A DNA stretch of 64,000 nucleotides from Brevundimonas sp. EYE_349 (GTDB lineage: Bacteria; Pseudomonadota; Alphaproteobacteria; Caulobacterales; Caulobacteraceae): the NCBI RefSeq assembly GCF_023147505.1, contig NZ_JAHXPB010000003.1, forward strand, positions 1 through 64,000, written 5' to 3'. The position numbers and the translations under genes are program-made. The notes below the pieces were generated by a model. That model ran no database searches. It saw nothing but the letters and a program-made list of their open reading frames with translations, and had not been told where the DNA came from. Shown here one piece after another: positions 27,399-35,522 of this stretch. Position 1 is the stretch's first letter. Each line of letters starts with the position of its first letter.

Positions 27399-27641
27399 AT
27401 GCCCATGTCCGTCGAAACGCTGCGCCAGCATCTGGTCGAGGCCTTTCCCGACGCCGAGATCGCCATCGAGGATCTGGCCGGCGACGGCGACCATTACCGC
27501 GCCCGCATCGTGTCCAGCGCCTTTTCCGGCGTGCCGCGCGTGCGTCAGCACCAGCTGGTCTATGCGGCGCTGAAGGGTCAGATGGGCGGCGAACTGCACG
27601 CCCTGGCGCTGGAGACCTCTGCCCCGGTCCAGGAGGGGTAG
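27399..27641 (+). CDS. BolA-family protein
   Basis: An 80-residue protein with the BolA fold pattern: helical MSVETLRQHLVEAFPDAEIA, then IEDLAGDGDHYRARIVSSAF, then RVRQHQLVYAALKGQMGGELH. The conserved His near residue 55 could ligate a [2Fe-2S] cluster shared with a monothiol glutaredoxin. The CGFS glutaredoxin lies one gene downstream (28633), so the known BolA-Grx partnership in iron signalling is supported by context. The RVRQHQ helix also resembles DNA-binding BolA members. Confidence 0.88.
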   Translation: MPMSVETLRQHLVEAFPDAEIAIEDLAGDGDHYRARIVSSAFSGVPRVRQHQLVYAALKGQMGGELHALALETSAPVQEG

Positions 27642-27645
27642 GGTC

Positions 27646-28551
27646 ATGCGCTATCGCCCGTTCGGCGTTTCCGGCTCCGCCATCTCGAACCTGACGCTCA
27701 GCTTCGGGGCGGCGGCGCTGGCGCGCGGGCGCGAGGCCGGGCTGGACCTGCTGTATTCGGCGCTGGAGGCGGGGATCAACAGCTATCGGCTGGAGACGGC
27801 AGACCCGGTGGCGGCCGAGGTGCTGGGCCAGGCCCTGTCGCACGTGGACCGCAAGCTGGTCTATGTCAGCGTGACCTTGGGCGCCGGCGAGGGACCGGGC
27901 GATGCGGGCGCTCGCGACTTCTCGGCCGAGGGGATGACCGGCGCCATAGACCGGGTGCTGCACTTCTCGGGCCTGGGCTGGATCGACATGGCCGTGCTGC
28001 ACGAGCCCGGCGAGACGGAGCTGGCGCAGTCGTCGCTGGCGGCGCTGAAGGCGCTGCGCAAGACCGGGCGCATCCGCCTGTTGGGGATCGCCGGGGGTGG
28101 GCCGGTGATGGACGCCTATGTCTCGACCGGCGCATTCGACGCCCTGCTGACGCCGTTCGACATCAACGCCGGCTGGCCGATCCGCAACCGCATCCGCTCG
28201 GCGCGCGAACAGGACATGGCCGTCTTCGCCTACGACTTCTACATCGACCGGCGGACCCGCGAACCGGACGCCCCGGTGTTCAAGAAGGGGCTGTTCGGCC
28301 TGGGCGGCGGCAAACGACCCGCGGACACGCCCAAGAAGGACGCCTTCGGTTTTCTGTACCGGACCCCGAATTGGACGGCCGAGGCCATCTGCCTGTCCTA
28401 CGTCCTGACCGATCCGTCGGTGTCCAGCGTGGTCGTGGGGCCGACCGACACGGACCGGCTGGCGGTGCTGGCCGCCGCGCCCGAGCGCGACATGCCGCCG
28501 GGCCTGGCCGCCCAGATCGAAATGGCGCGCGTCGTGGCGAACGCCGCCTGA
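27646..28551 (+). CDS. Aldo/keto reductase family protein
   Basis: A 301-residue TIM-barrel protein. It shows SALEAGINSYRLETA (in place of the usual NxxDTA), LGWIDMAVLHEPG (the barrel HxP strand), RKTGRIRLLGIAG and a C-terminal SYVLTDPSVSSVVVGPTDTDR. The usual Asp-Tyr-Lys-His catalytic tetrad is weak: the Asp and Tyr regions are altered (RLETAD), so it may be a divergent or non-catalytic member. It follows bolA by four bases after a GGAGG site, so they are co-transcribed. Not assigned to a substrate. Confidence 0.75.
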   Translation: MRYRPFGVSGSAISNLTLSFGAAALARGREAGLDLLYSALEAGINSYRLETADPVAAEVLGQALSHVDRKLVYVSVTLGAGEGPGDAGARDFSAEGMTGAIDRVLHFSGLGWIDMAVLHEPGETELAQSSLAALKALRKTGRIRLLGIAGGGPVMDAYVSTGAFDALLTPFDINAGWPIRNRIRSAREQDMAVFAYDFYIDRRTREPDAPVFKKGLFGLGGGKRPADTPKKDAFGFLYRTPNWTAEAICLSYVLTDPSVSSVVVGPTDTDRLAVLAAAPERDMPPGLAAQIEMARVVANAA

Positions 28552-28632
28552 TAGACACGACGGATCGTCGCGCACGCCTTGACCGCGCCCCTCGCGCTCC
28601 CTAGCTGACGGGCTTCACGAAAGGCCCACCCC

Positions 28633-28986
28633 GTGACCGACACCGTTCAAGCCGCCGATCCCGTCCACGCCTTCATCGGCGACACCGTCGCCCAGCACGA
28701 CGTGGTGCTGTTCATGAAGGGCACGCCCGACCAGCCGCGCTGCGGCTTCTCGTCCCTGGCTGTGCAGATCCTGGATCATGTCGGCGCCGCCTTCGTCGGC
28801 GTGGACGTCCTGCAGGACGAGGCCCTGCGCGAGGGCATCAAGAGCTTCACCGACTGGCCCACCATCCCCCAGCTGTATGTGAAGGGCGAGTTCGTGGGCG
28901 GATCGGACATCATCCGCGAGATGTTCCAAGCCGGCGAACTTCAGGCCCTGATGGTCGAGAAGGGCGTTCCGCTCGGCGAGGCCTGA
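28633..28986 (+). CDS. grxD: Monothiol glutaredoxin (Grx4/GrxD type)
   Basis: A 117-residue protein from GTG 28633 with the CGFS active site (Cys37 in FMKGTPDQPRCGFSS), the DWPTIPQLYVKGEFVGGSD glutathione-binding strand and the usual length. CGFS glutaredoxins carry and transfer [2Fe-2S] clusters and pair with BolA proteins. Its stop overlaps the start of the thioesterase gene (TGATG), while bolA lies about one kilobase upstream on the same strand. Confidence 0.93.
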   Translation: MTDTVQAADPVHAFIGDTVAQHDVVLFMKGTPDQPRCGFSSLAVQILDHVGAAFVGVDVLQDEALREGIKSFTDWPTIPQLYVKGEFVGGSDIIREMFQAGELQALMVEKGVPLGEA

Positions 28987-29420
28987 TGGCCAAAAAGACC
29001 CTGACCCCGCGCGGGGACCGGGAGGTCTTCGTCGTGCCTCTGGACGTGCGGCCCGAGCACATCGACGCCAACGGCCATGTCAACAACGTGGTCTATGTCG
29101 GCTGGCTGCAGGACGCGGGCACGGCCCACTGGAATGCGCGGTTCGATGAGACGACGCGGGCGAAATGGTCGTGGGTCGCGACCCGGCACGAGATCGACTA
29201 TCTGCGCGGCATCGAGCCAGGCGCGATCGGCGTCGTGGCCCGCACCTGGGTCGGAGAGCCGCAAGGGCCGCGCTTCAACCGCTATGTCCGTATCGAGGAC
29301 GACCAGGGCCGCGTCTGCGCCCAGGGCGTGACCGAATGGGTTCTGGTGGACGCCAGGACCCTGAGGCCCCAGCGCATTCCGCCAGAGATGCTGAGCGTGT
29401 TCGAGGCGGCGGCAGGCTGA
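28986..29420 (+). CDS. Acyl-CoA thioesterase, hotdog fold (4HBT type)
   Basis: A 144-residue protein with VRPEHIDANGHVNNVVYVGW, the conserved active-site segment of YbgC/FadM-like thioesterases (Asp and Asn around the hotdog helix), then THE-like RHEIDYLRGI and TRVVARTWVG-type strands. It hydrolyses acyl-CoA or acyl-ACP thioesters; chain-length preference is unknown. Translationally coupled to the glutaredoxin gene. Confidence 0.85.
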   Translation: MAKKTLTPRGDREVFVVPLDVRPEHIDANGHVNNVVYVGWLQDAGTAHWNARFDETTRAKWSWVATRHEIDYLRGIEPGAIGVVARTWVGEPQGPRFNRYVRIEDDQGRVCAQGVTEWVLVDARTLRPQRIPPEMLSVFEAAAG

Positions 29421-29667
29421 CCTCGCCAATGATGCGTCATCCTAGGCCCTGCGCCTGGGATCGATAATCGCGCTGTCCGACGTCAGCGCACGCCCTGGAC
29501 ATACCAGGAGTAAGGATCCTCGCCACACGGGCGAGGATGACGAGGCTGGATGGGCTCTAGGCTCAAGCGACCTTCAGCTCCACGCCGTTATTCCGGGGCG
29601 TCCGTAGGACGAACCCGGAATGACGATCAAAGATTTCGGCCCACTGAATGCCGATTGGCTCCGGCCG
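29421..29667. other. Intergenic region with palindromic repeat
   Basis: Apart from the hairpin at 29516-29538, nothing coding was seen. The sequence CGGGGCGTCCGTAGGACGAA at about 29597-29616 resembles another short GC palindrome (CGTCC-GTA-GGACG). No promoter for the minus-strand lipoproteins is expected here because they read away from it. Confidence 0.5.
29516..29538. repeat. ATCCTCG-type intergenic stem-loop, copy 1
   Basis: ATCCTCGCC, five-base loop, GGCGAGGAT: a perfect 9-bp stem. The same architecture (ATCCTCGGG-N5-CCCGAGGAT) occurs twice at 47716-47828, followed in each case by GAGGATGACG. This is a dispersed REP-like repeat of the genome. Confidence 0.7.
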
Positions 29668-30048
29668 TTACTTCAACGGATTGAGGATGCGGGCGGGCGC
29701 GCCGGCCTCCAGGCCGAGGTCGGCGTAGGTCCAGCGCAGCTCGGCACCGTCGGGGACCAGGGCCTTGCACAGGTCCTGTTTGGTGCGGCGCAGGGTGATC
29801 TCGACCGGATTGTTGTCCGCCACCGCCACCTCGAAGTCCGAGGCCTGTGTGCAGCCGTTGGAATCGACGCGCACGACCAGGGCGCCGTCGGCGAGACGGG
29901 CCTCGCGGATGGCTTCGGCGGGCGGGGCGTCGTTGCGGGTGACGTTGACCGAGACGTTCTCGCCCGCGGTGCTGTCATAGATGACGCAGGCGCCCAACAG
30001 GGGGGCGGCCAGGAGCGCCGCCGCCAGACCCTTGACCACGCCCCGCAT
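29668..30048 (-). CDS. Hypothetical small lipoprotein, paralogue of 33909-34292
   Basis: The 126-residue protein has a lipoprotein signal ending LLGAC. The body contains SNGCTQASDF, VEITLRRTKQDLCKALV and ELRWTYADLGLEAGAPARI. The same spaced pattern (SNGCT, ITLRR, D-x-C, ELxWxxxxLGL, GAP) occurs in the lipoprotein at 33909-34292, so they are paralogues and the two Cys may form a disulfide. Its start overlaps the stop of a 38-residue lipoprotein gene. No known function. Confidence 0.8.
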   Translation of the reverse strand: MRGVVKGLAAALLAAPLLGACVIYDSTAGENVSVNVTRNDAPPAEAIREARLADGALVVRVDSNGCTQASDFEVAVADNNPVEITLRRTKQDLCKALVPDGAELRWTYADLGLEAGAPARILNPLK

Positions 30049-30164
30049 TACTGGCCCGCAGCCGGGGCGGTGATGACGCGCGTGGTCGGCTTTTCAGTCG
30101 AGACGATGATGCAGCCCGACAGCAGAGGCGCGGCGATGGCGATGGCGAGAGCGAGACGAAGCAT
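30048..30164 (-). CDS. Very small lipoprotein (38 residues)
   Basis: The ATG at 30164 follows AAAGGGGAA and encodes MLRLALAIAIAAPLLSGCII, a clear lipoprotein signal with Cys18, then only twenty more residues (STEKPTTRVITAPAAGQ). The stop shares a base with the start of the next lipoprotein gene (TAATG), which supports coupled translation. Too short for family assignment; the mature peptide would be about 21 residues attached to lipid. Confidence 0.65.
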   Translation of the reverse strand: MLRLALAIAIAAPLLSGCIIVSTEKPTTRVITAPAAGQ

Positions 30165-30324
30165 TTGGGTTCCCCTTTGAAAGCTTGACCCTTTGTGCCG
30201 CGCGGGTCGCATCGGCACACGTGAATTATCGGCAAGCTGGATGAACAATCCGAAAGGCGCCGGTTGAACCGGTCCCCTGCGGACCTCGTTGAATAGCCTC
30301 CCCTCCCCCATCGGACGCCTTGTC

Positions 30325-31428
30325 ATGAGCCTGCTGTTTTCGCCCCACGCCGTGGGCCCGCTGACCTTGAAGAACCGCGTGGTGATCGCGCCCATGTGCC
30401 AATATTCGGCCGTCGAGGGCGTGCCCCAGCCGTGGCACGTGCAGCACCTGGGGCGGCTGGCCATTTCCGGCGCAGGGCTGGTCATCGTCGAGGCGACGGG
30501 GGTGGAGGCGGCGGGCCGCATCACGCCCGACGACACCGGCCTGTGGAACGACGAACAGGCGGCCGCCTTCGCTGCGATCATAGCGGGCGTGCGGACCTAC
30601 AGCGACACGCCCATCGGCGTCCAGCTGGGCCATGCGGGCCGTAAGGCCTCGACCAGCGCGCCGTGGAAGGGCGGCGGGGCGCTGGCGGCGGACGATGGCG
30701 CCTGGGAGACGTTCGGCCCCTCGGCCCTGCCGTTCAAGGCCGACTGGCACACGCCGACCGAGATGAGCGAGGCGGACATGGATCGCGTGATCGCGGCCTT
30801 CGTGGCGGCGGCGCGGCGGGCCGAACGCGCCGGGTTCGACCTGGTCGAATTGCACGCCGCCCACGGCTATCTGTTGAGCGAATTTCTGTCGCCGATCTCC
30901 AACCAGCGGACCAACGCCTTCGGCGGCTCGGCCGCGAACCGAGCGCGCTTTCCGCTGCGGGTCGCCCAGGCCCTGCGCGACGCCTGGCCCACGGAAAAGG
31001 CGCTGGGCGCGCGGTTCAACGGCTCGGACTGGGTCGAGGGCGGTGTGGCGCTGGACGAGGTGACGGCCTTCGGCCGGGCGCTGCACGACATGGGCTATGA
31101 TTATCTGCACCTGACGTCGGGCGGCAATGTCGCGCGGGCGGCCATTCCCGGCGACCAGCCGGGGTATCAGTTGTCTTTCGCAGCGGCAGTGAAGGCGGCG
31201 GCGCCCCACGCGGCGGTCATGGCGGTGGGCATGATCTTCGACCCGAAACAGGCCGAGGACATCGTGGCGTCGGGCCAGGCGGACCTGATCGCCATTGCGC
31301 GGGCCGCGCTGGACGACCCGCACTGGGCGCACCACGCCGCCGTCGCTCTGGGCGAGGAGGAGCGGCTGCCGGAACAGTATGCGCGGGCCGGCAACACGAC
31401 GTGGCCGGGATACGGCCGAAGCGTCTAG
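30325..31428 (+). CDS. Old yellow enzyme, YqjM-type NADH:flavin oxidoreductase
   Basis: Start at ATG 30325; a TTG 36 bases earlier would only add a non-conserved tail. The 367-residue TIM barrel has APMCQYSA with Cys25 and Tyr27, the substrate and flavin contacts of YqjM-like OYEs. QLGHAGRKAS, FDLVELHAAHGYLLSEFLSP, QRTNAFGGS and the C-terminal GQADLIAIARAALDDPHW follow. It binds FMN and reduces activated C=C bonds using NAD(P)H. It stands alone and is divergent from the small lipoproteins. Confidence 0.93.
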   Translation: MSLLFSPHAVGPLTLKNRVVIAPMCQYSAVEGVPQPWHVQHLGRLAISGAGLVIVEATGVEAAGRITPDDTGLWNDEQAAAFAAIIAGVRTYSDTPIGVQLGHAGRKASTSAPWKGGGALAADDGAWETFGPSALPFKADWHTPTEMSEADMDRVIAAFVAAARRAERAGFDLVELHAAHGYLLSEFLSPISNQRTNAFGGSAANRARFPLRVAQALRDAWPTEKALGARFNGSDWVEGGVALDEVTAFGRALHDMGYDYLHLTSGGNVARAAIPGDQPGYQLSFAAAVKAAAPHAAVMAVGMIFDPKQAEDIVASGQADLIAIARAALDDPHWAHHAAVALGEEERLPEQYARAGNTTWPGYGRSV

Positions 31429-31444
31429 CGCGTGTTGCTCTTCG

Positions 31445-33808
31445 TCAGGCCGCCGCAGCGACCGTCGGCGGCTTGTCGTCCCACAGCACCCGGGCGGCGG
31501 GCTGGATTTCGGCGTCGGCCGTCTTCTGCGGCCGTCCCAACAGATAGCCCTGCACCTCGTCACAGCCCTGGTCGCGCAGGAAGCTGAGCTGATCCAGCGT
31601 CTCAACCCCCTCGGCCAAGACCGGGATGTGCAGGCTTTCGCCCAGGGCCAGGACGGCGCGGATGATGGCGGCGGATTCCGGCCCGCCGTCCAGTTCGGAC
31701 ATGAAGGAGCGATCCAGCTTGATCTTGTCGAACGGGAAGGCGCGCAGGGTCGACAGCGACGAATAGCCGGTGCCGAAATCGTCCATGGCGATGGAGACGC
31801 CCAGCAGCTTCAGCTGGCGCAGAACGTGGGTCGTGCGCTCCATGTCGGTGATCATGGCCGTTTCGGTGATCTCCAGCTCCAGCCGCGACGGCGAAAGGCC
31901 GGTCTCGATCAGAACCTGATGCACCAGGCGCGGCAGATCGACGTGACCCAGTTGGACCGGCGACAGATTGACGGCGATCTTGTGCGGTTCGGGCCAGAGC
32001 GCCGCCTCGGCGCAGGCGGTGCGCAACACCCATTCCCCGATCGGCAGGATCAGGCCGTTTTCCTCGGCCAGGGGAATGAAGTCGCCCGGCGAGATGAAGG
32101 TCCCGTCGGGCTGGACCCAGCGCAGCAAGACCTCATAGCCGGTGATCGCGCCGGTATCGACGGCGGCCTGAATCTGCCAGTTCAGGCTGAATTGGCCTTG
32201 GTCCAGGGCCTCGCGCATCTGCTGGGCCATGCGCCGGCGGATGCGGACGGCCTCGTCCATCTCCTCTTCATAGAAGCAGACGTCCGTGCCCAGCGAAGCC
32301 TTGGCCCGGTACATGGCCAGGTCGGCGTCATTGATCAGGGTCGAAGTATTGTCGGCGTCGTCGGGCCACACGGCGATGCCGACGCTGAGACCGCAGGAGA
32401 CCTCGGCGTGATCGAGAACGACGGGCGTGGTGACGGCGACGCGCAGGCGTCCGGCCAGGTCCAGCGCATCCTCGCGATGCTGGACCGGCACGACGGCGAC
32501 GAACTCGTCCCCGCCCAGACGGGCCACGAACTCGCCGGGGCGCAGGGCGGCGCGCATCCGCTCGGCCACCCGGATCAGCAGTTGGTCGCCGGCGGCGTGG
32601 CCGTGGACATCGTTGACCTCCTTGAAGCGATCCATGTCCATGGCCAGAAGGGCCACCTTGGTCGCGGCGATCGGGTCGGACGTCTGGCGCGTCAGCCACT
32701 CCAGGAAGGACGAGCGGTTGGGCAGGCCGGTCAGGCCGTCGTTGCGCGCCAGATGGGCGATGCGACGCTCCTGCGCCAGGCGGGTGCGGAGATCGCGCAC
32801 CGCATAGATCATGATGTCGCTTTCGACCGCGCGGCCGCCGTCGCGACGGGCGGCGATCTCCACCGGAATTTCTGCCCCAGCCGGGCCGACCAGACGCGAC
32901 TGGGTCAGGCAGCCGACCTGAAGATGGGCCAGATCGGTCATCCACCGCGCCAGCGGCTCGCCGACCAGCGTGTCGTGATCGACGCCGACCAGATTGGCGA
33001 AGGCGGCGTTGGCGGCGAGGATCAGTCCGTCCTGTTCGACCACCATGCCGTCGACGCTGCCCTCCAGCAGCTGTTCCAGACGCGCCTTGGCCTGGACGCG
33101 AAACTGCAGGTCCAGAGCATAGGTGGCGACGCCCGTGCCCAGCATCATCAGCCCCACGGCCGCGACGGCGAAGGCCAGGACCACATTGGCGTTGTCGGCG
33201 GCGGAGGCGTCAATGATCGGCGCCAGGGGGATCACTGTCATGGCCGCCATTCCGGTGAAGTGCAGGGCCACAATGCCCAGAACCATCAGCACGACCGGCG
33301 CCGCCTTGCCCGGACGCCGGGCCAGGTGGAAGGCCAAACCGCCGAAGATCAGCGCCCCGGCGACGGAGGCGGCGACATAGATCGCAGACCAGTGGATGAT
33401 CGCGTCCGTGGCGAAGCCGGCCATGCCCGTATAATGCATCGCCACCACCGTCAGGCCGAACAGCACGCCGCCCAGTTCGGCGGACCCGCGCATGGCGCGC
33501 GAGGCGACCCAAAGGGCCAAGCCGCTGCCCAGCATGGCCACGCCCAGCGACAGGCCGGTCAGCAGCGGTTCGTAGTTGACGGTCGCGCCGGGCTCATAGG
33601 CGATCATGGCCACGAAATGGGTGCACCAGATGGTCGCCCCGGTCGCCACGGCGCCCATGAAGCTCCAGGCCAGACGGGTGCCCTTCTCGGCCGCGCGCAG
33701 ACGGCGGAACAGACGGAAGGTGATGATCGACCCGATCAGACACAGGGCGGCGGCGAGCCCGACCAGCCAAAGGTTATGGTCGTCGGTCAGGCAGGTGAGG
33801 AAACGCAT
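31445..33808 (-). CDS. MHYT-PAS-GGDEF-EAL c-di-GMP signalling protein
   Basis: A 787-residue inner-membrane protein from ATG 33808. Residues 10-220 form the MHYT domain: seven membrane segments with metal-type motifs WCTHFVAM, VAMHYTGM and VALHFTGM, thought to sense a diatomic gas through copper. A PAS domain (about 245-350) follows, then GGDEF with ARLGGDEFVA intact near 428, and an EAL domain near 556 where the signature reads YEVLLRW (Ala replaced by Val). Later EAL metal and catalytic residues remain (NLSPVQL, LEITETAM, MDDFGTGYSSL, KLDRSFM, AEGVET). It could both make and break c-di-GMP. Confidence 0.92.
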   Translation of the reverse strand: MRFLTCLTDDHNLWLVGLAAALCLIGSIITFRLFRRLRAAEKGTRLAWSFMGAVATGATIWCTHFVAMIAYEPGATVNYEPLLTGLSLGVAMLGSGLALWVASRAMRGSAELGGVLFGLTVVAMHYTGMAGFATDAIIHWSAIYVAASVAGALIFGGLAFHLARRPGKAAPVVLMVLGIVALHFTGMAAMTVIPLAPIIDASAADNANVVLAFAVAAVGLMMLGTGVATYALDLQFRVQAKARLEQLLEGSVDGMVVEQDGLILAANAAFANLVGVDHDTLVGEPLARWMTDLAHLQVGCLTQSRLVGPAGAEIPVEIAARRDGGRAVESDIMIYAVRDLRTRLAQERRIAHLARNDGLTGLPNRSSFLEWLTRQTSDPIAATKVALLAMDMDRFKEVNDVHGHAAGDQLLIRVAERMRAALRPGEFVARLGGDEFVAVVPVQHREDALDLAGRLRVAVTTPVVLDHAEVSCGLSVGIAVWPDDADNTSTLINDADLAMYRAKASLGTDVCFYEEEMDEAVRIRRRMAQQMREALDQGQFSLNWQIQAAVDTGAITGYEVLLRWVQPDGTFISPGDFIPLAEENGLILPIGEWVLRTACAEAALWPEPHKIAVNLSPVQLGHVDLPRLVHQVLIETGLSPSRLELEITETAMITDMERTTHVLRQLKLLGVSIAMDDFGTGYSSLSTLRAFPFDKIKLDRSFMSELDGGPESAAIIRAVLALGESLHIPVLAEGVETLDQLSFLRDQGCDEVQGYLLGRPQKTADAEIQPAARVLWDDKPPTVAAAA

Positions 33809-33908
33809 GAAAGCCAAGAACCGGGAAGGAAACAGCCCGGCTGATTAGCGCACGAGTTTTAACCAGACGCGCCCGAACAGGCTTAACGAAACCCTTCGCG
33901 CGGGGCGG

Positions 33909-34292
33909 TCAGGAGCGTGGAAGCTGGTAGGGGTTGTTGACGCTGACCGGCGCGCCGGGCGTCAGGCCCAGTTCCTGAAACGACCATTTCAGCTCGACCC
34001 CCTGGACCAAGTCCTGGCGGCATTTGTCCTCGTCGATGCGACGCAGGGTGATGACCGCCTGTCCGCCCTGCAGACTGACGATGGGGATCAGATCGTCCTT
34101 CTTGGTGCAGCCGTTGGAGCTGACCCAGAAGATGGCTTCGTCCTTGGTGAAGGTCGCGGCGTGGATCGGCTCCAGTTCGCCTGGCATGCCGCGCGTCGAG
34201 ACGGTGGGTTCGGTCGTGGCGCAGCCGGACAGGACCGCAGCGCTGGCGGCGACGGCGCATAGGACGATGCGTGCGATGATGGAGCCGCTCAA
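33909..34292 (-). CDS. Hypothetical small lipoprotein, paralogue of 29668-30048
   Basis: The TTG at 34292 is chosen because GGGGAG lies eight bases upstream and it begins the lipoprotein signal (ending AAVLSGC). The 127-residue length then equals its paralogue. SSNGCTKKDDLIPIV, VITLRRIDEDKCRQDLVQG, ELKWSFQELGLTPGAP and NPY mirror the other protein, including both Cys. It lies downstream of the rpsD terminator and upstream of the MHYT gene. Confidence 0.78.
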   Translation of the reverse strand: MSGSIIARIVLCAVAASAAVLSGCATTEPTVSTRGMPGELEPIHAATFTKDEAIFWVSSNGCTKKDDLIPIVSLQGGQAVITLRRIDEDKCRQDLVQGVELKWSFQELGLTPGAPVSVNNPYQLPRS

Positions 34293-34371
34293 CCGACGAC
34301 CTCCCCAGATCTCCAGGCCCGATGGCGTAGAGTGCGCCTGTTCGCCCGTGAAGGGAACAGGGCGAAAGACG

Positions 34372-34399
34372 AAGGGCCCCGGACGAATCCGGGGCCCTT
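34372..34399 (-). terminator. Rho-independent terminator after rpsD
   Basis: AAGGGCCCCGGA, loop of four, TCCGGGGCCCTT: a perfect 12-bp GC-rich stem 25 bases past the rpsD stop. The downstream run on the minus strand is weak (CGTCTTTCG), so it may act partly through RNA stability. Confidence 0.7.
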
Positions 34400-34424
34400 C
34401 CAACTCAAACGGTCGAAACGCGAC

Positions 34425-35042
34425 TTACGAGGCGTAGTATTCGACGACCAGGTTCGGTTCCATCTTCACGGCGTAAGGCACGTCCGACAGTTCCGGCACG
34501 CGAACGTAACGGACCGAGAACGAACGATCCGACAGTTCCAGATAGTCCGGCACGTCACGTTCCGACGACTGCTGGGCTTCCAGCACCAGCGCCATGTTGC
34601 GCGACTTTTCCTTCACGGTGACGACGTCTTCCGGCTTCACGCGGTAGGAGGCGATATCGACCTTCTTGCCATTGACCAGGACGTGGCCGTGGCTGACGAA
34701 CTGACGGGCGGCCCAGACGGTGGGCACGAACTTGGCGCGATAGACGATGGCGTCCAGGCGCGATTCCAGCAGGCCGATCAGGTTTTCCGAGGTGTTGCCC
34801 TTGCGGCGAGCGGCCTCGTCATAGGTCTTGGCGAACTGCTTCTCGGTGATGTTGCCGTAGTAGCCCTTCAGCTTCTGCTTGGCCTTCAGTTGCAGGCCGA
34901 AGTCGGAAACCTTGGATTTGCGACGCTGACCGTGCTGACCGGGGCCGTAGGAACGCTTGTTGACCGGCGACTTGGAGCGGCCCCACAGGTTTTCACCCAT
35001 GGCCCGGTCGATCTTGTACTTGGCGCTGTGGCGCTTGGACAT
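34425..35042 (-). CDS. rpsD: 30S ribosomal protein S4
   Basis: The start at ATG 35042 ([20 protein letters not shown]) gives 205 residues, the family length. The S4 domain is present: [36 protein letters not shown]. The N-terminal zinc-free form ([18 protein letters not shown]) is typical of alphaproteobacteria. It nucleates assembly of the 30S body and can autoregulate. It stands alone here with its own terminator rather than in the alpha operon, as usual in this group. Confidence 0.97.
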   Translation of the reverse strand: MSKRHSAKYKIDRAMGENLWGRSKSPVNKRSYGPGQHGQRRKSKVSDFGLQLKAKQKLKGYYGNITEKQFAKTYDEAARRKGNTSENLIGLLESRLDAIVYRAKFVPTVWAARQFVSHGHVLVNGKKVDIASYRVKPEDVVTVKEKSRNMALVLEAQQSSERDVPDYLELSDRSFSVRYVRVPELSDVPYAVKMEPNLVVEYYAS

Positions 35043-35297
35043 TCTATTCTCTTTTCGACGATGCGGCCCGGCATCCCTGGATTGGGAATGCGATCTCAAC
35101 GGCGGTCCACGCATCTTCCGTCATGACCGCGCCCGGCGGCGAACCATCGGACGTGGAAGGCGGCGCTTATGGCCAGACGCGCCCACAGAGTCAAGGCGCG
35201 CGGGCCGTTAAGCACGATGGACGGGAACGAAGGCGCGATCCTCCGCCTTCTGTCTGATGACGCAACCGAGCCCTGCACCCGAACAAGGAGGAGTCGA

Positions 35298-35519
35298 ATG
35301 CATCGCGAAGACAAGAGCTTCCAGACCGGCCTCTCCGAACAGGCGGTCGAGGCGCTGAAACGACAACTGGTCGACCTGGTCGAACCGCTGTCGGATGGTC
35401 AGCTGCTGGAGCTGGCCGACGGCATCCATGAGATGCTGCGCCAGCGCCGCATGGTGCGCCGCCACCACGCCGAGCGGATGCAGGATCTGATGCCGCCCGG
35501 CGTGGACCTGCTGGTCTGA
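35298..35519 (+). CDS. Hypothetical 73-residue helical protein
   Basis: The ATG at 35298 follows AAGGAGGAG. The product is highly charged and helical (SEQAVEALKRQLVDLVEPLS, QLLELADGIHEMLRQRRMVR) with no signal or membrane segment. I do not recognise a family. Its ribosome site and codon use support translation. It is convergent with the metallo-hydrolase gene, three bases apart. Confidence 0.65.
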   Translation: MHREDKSFQTGLSEQAVEALKRQLVDLVEPLSDGQLLELADGIHEMLRQRRMVRRHHAERMQDLMPPGVDLLV

Positions 35520-35522
35520 GGC

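Noticed and set aside
27646-28551. Assignment of the aldo/keto reductase to a named sugar dehydrogenase
   Set aside because: The catalytic tetrad is not clear and neighbours (bolA, glutaredoxin) give no substrate hint.
31295-33844. 849-codon frame antisense to the MHYT-GGDEF-EAL gene
   Set aside because: It mirrors the codon structure of the real gene, is rich in Gly, His, Gln and Arg without domains, and overlaps the OYE gene end.
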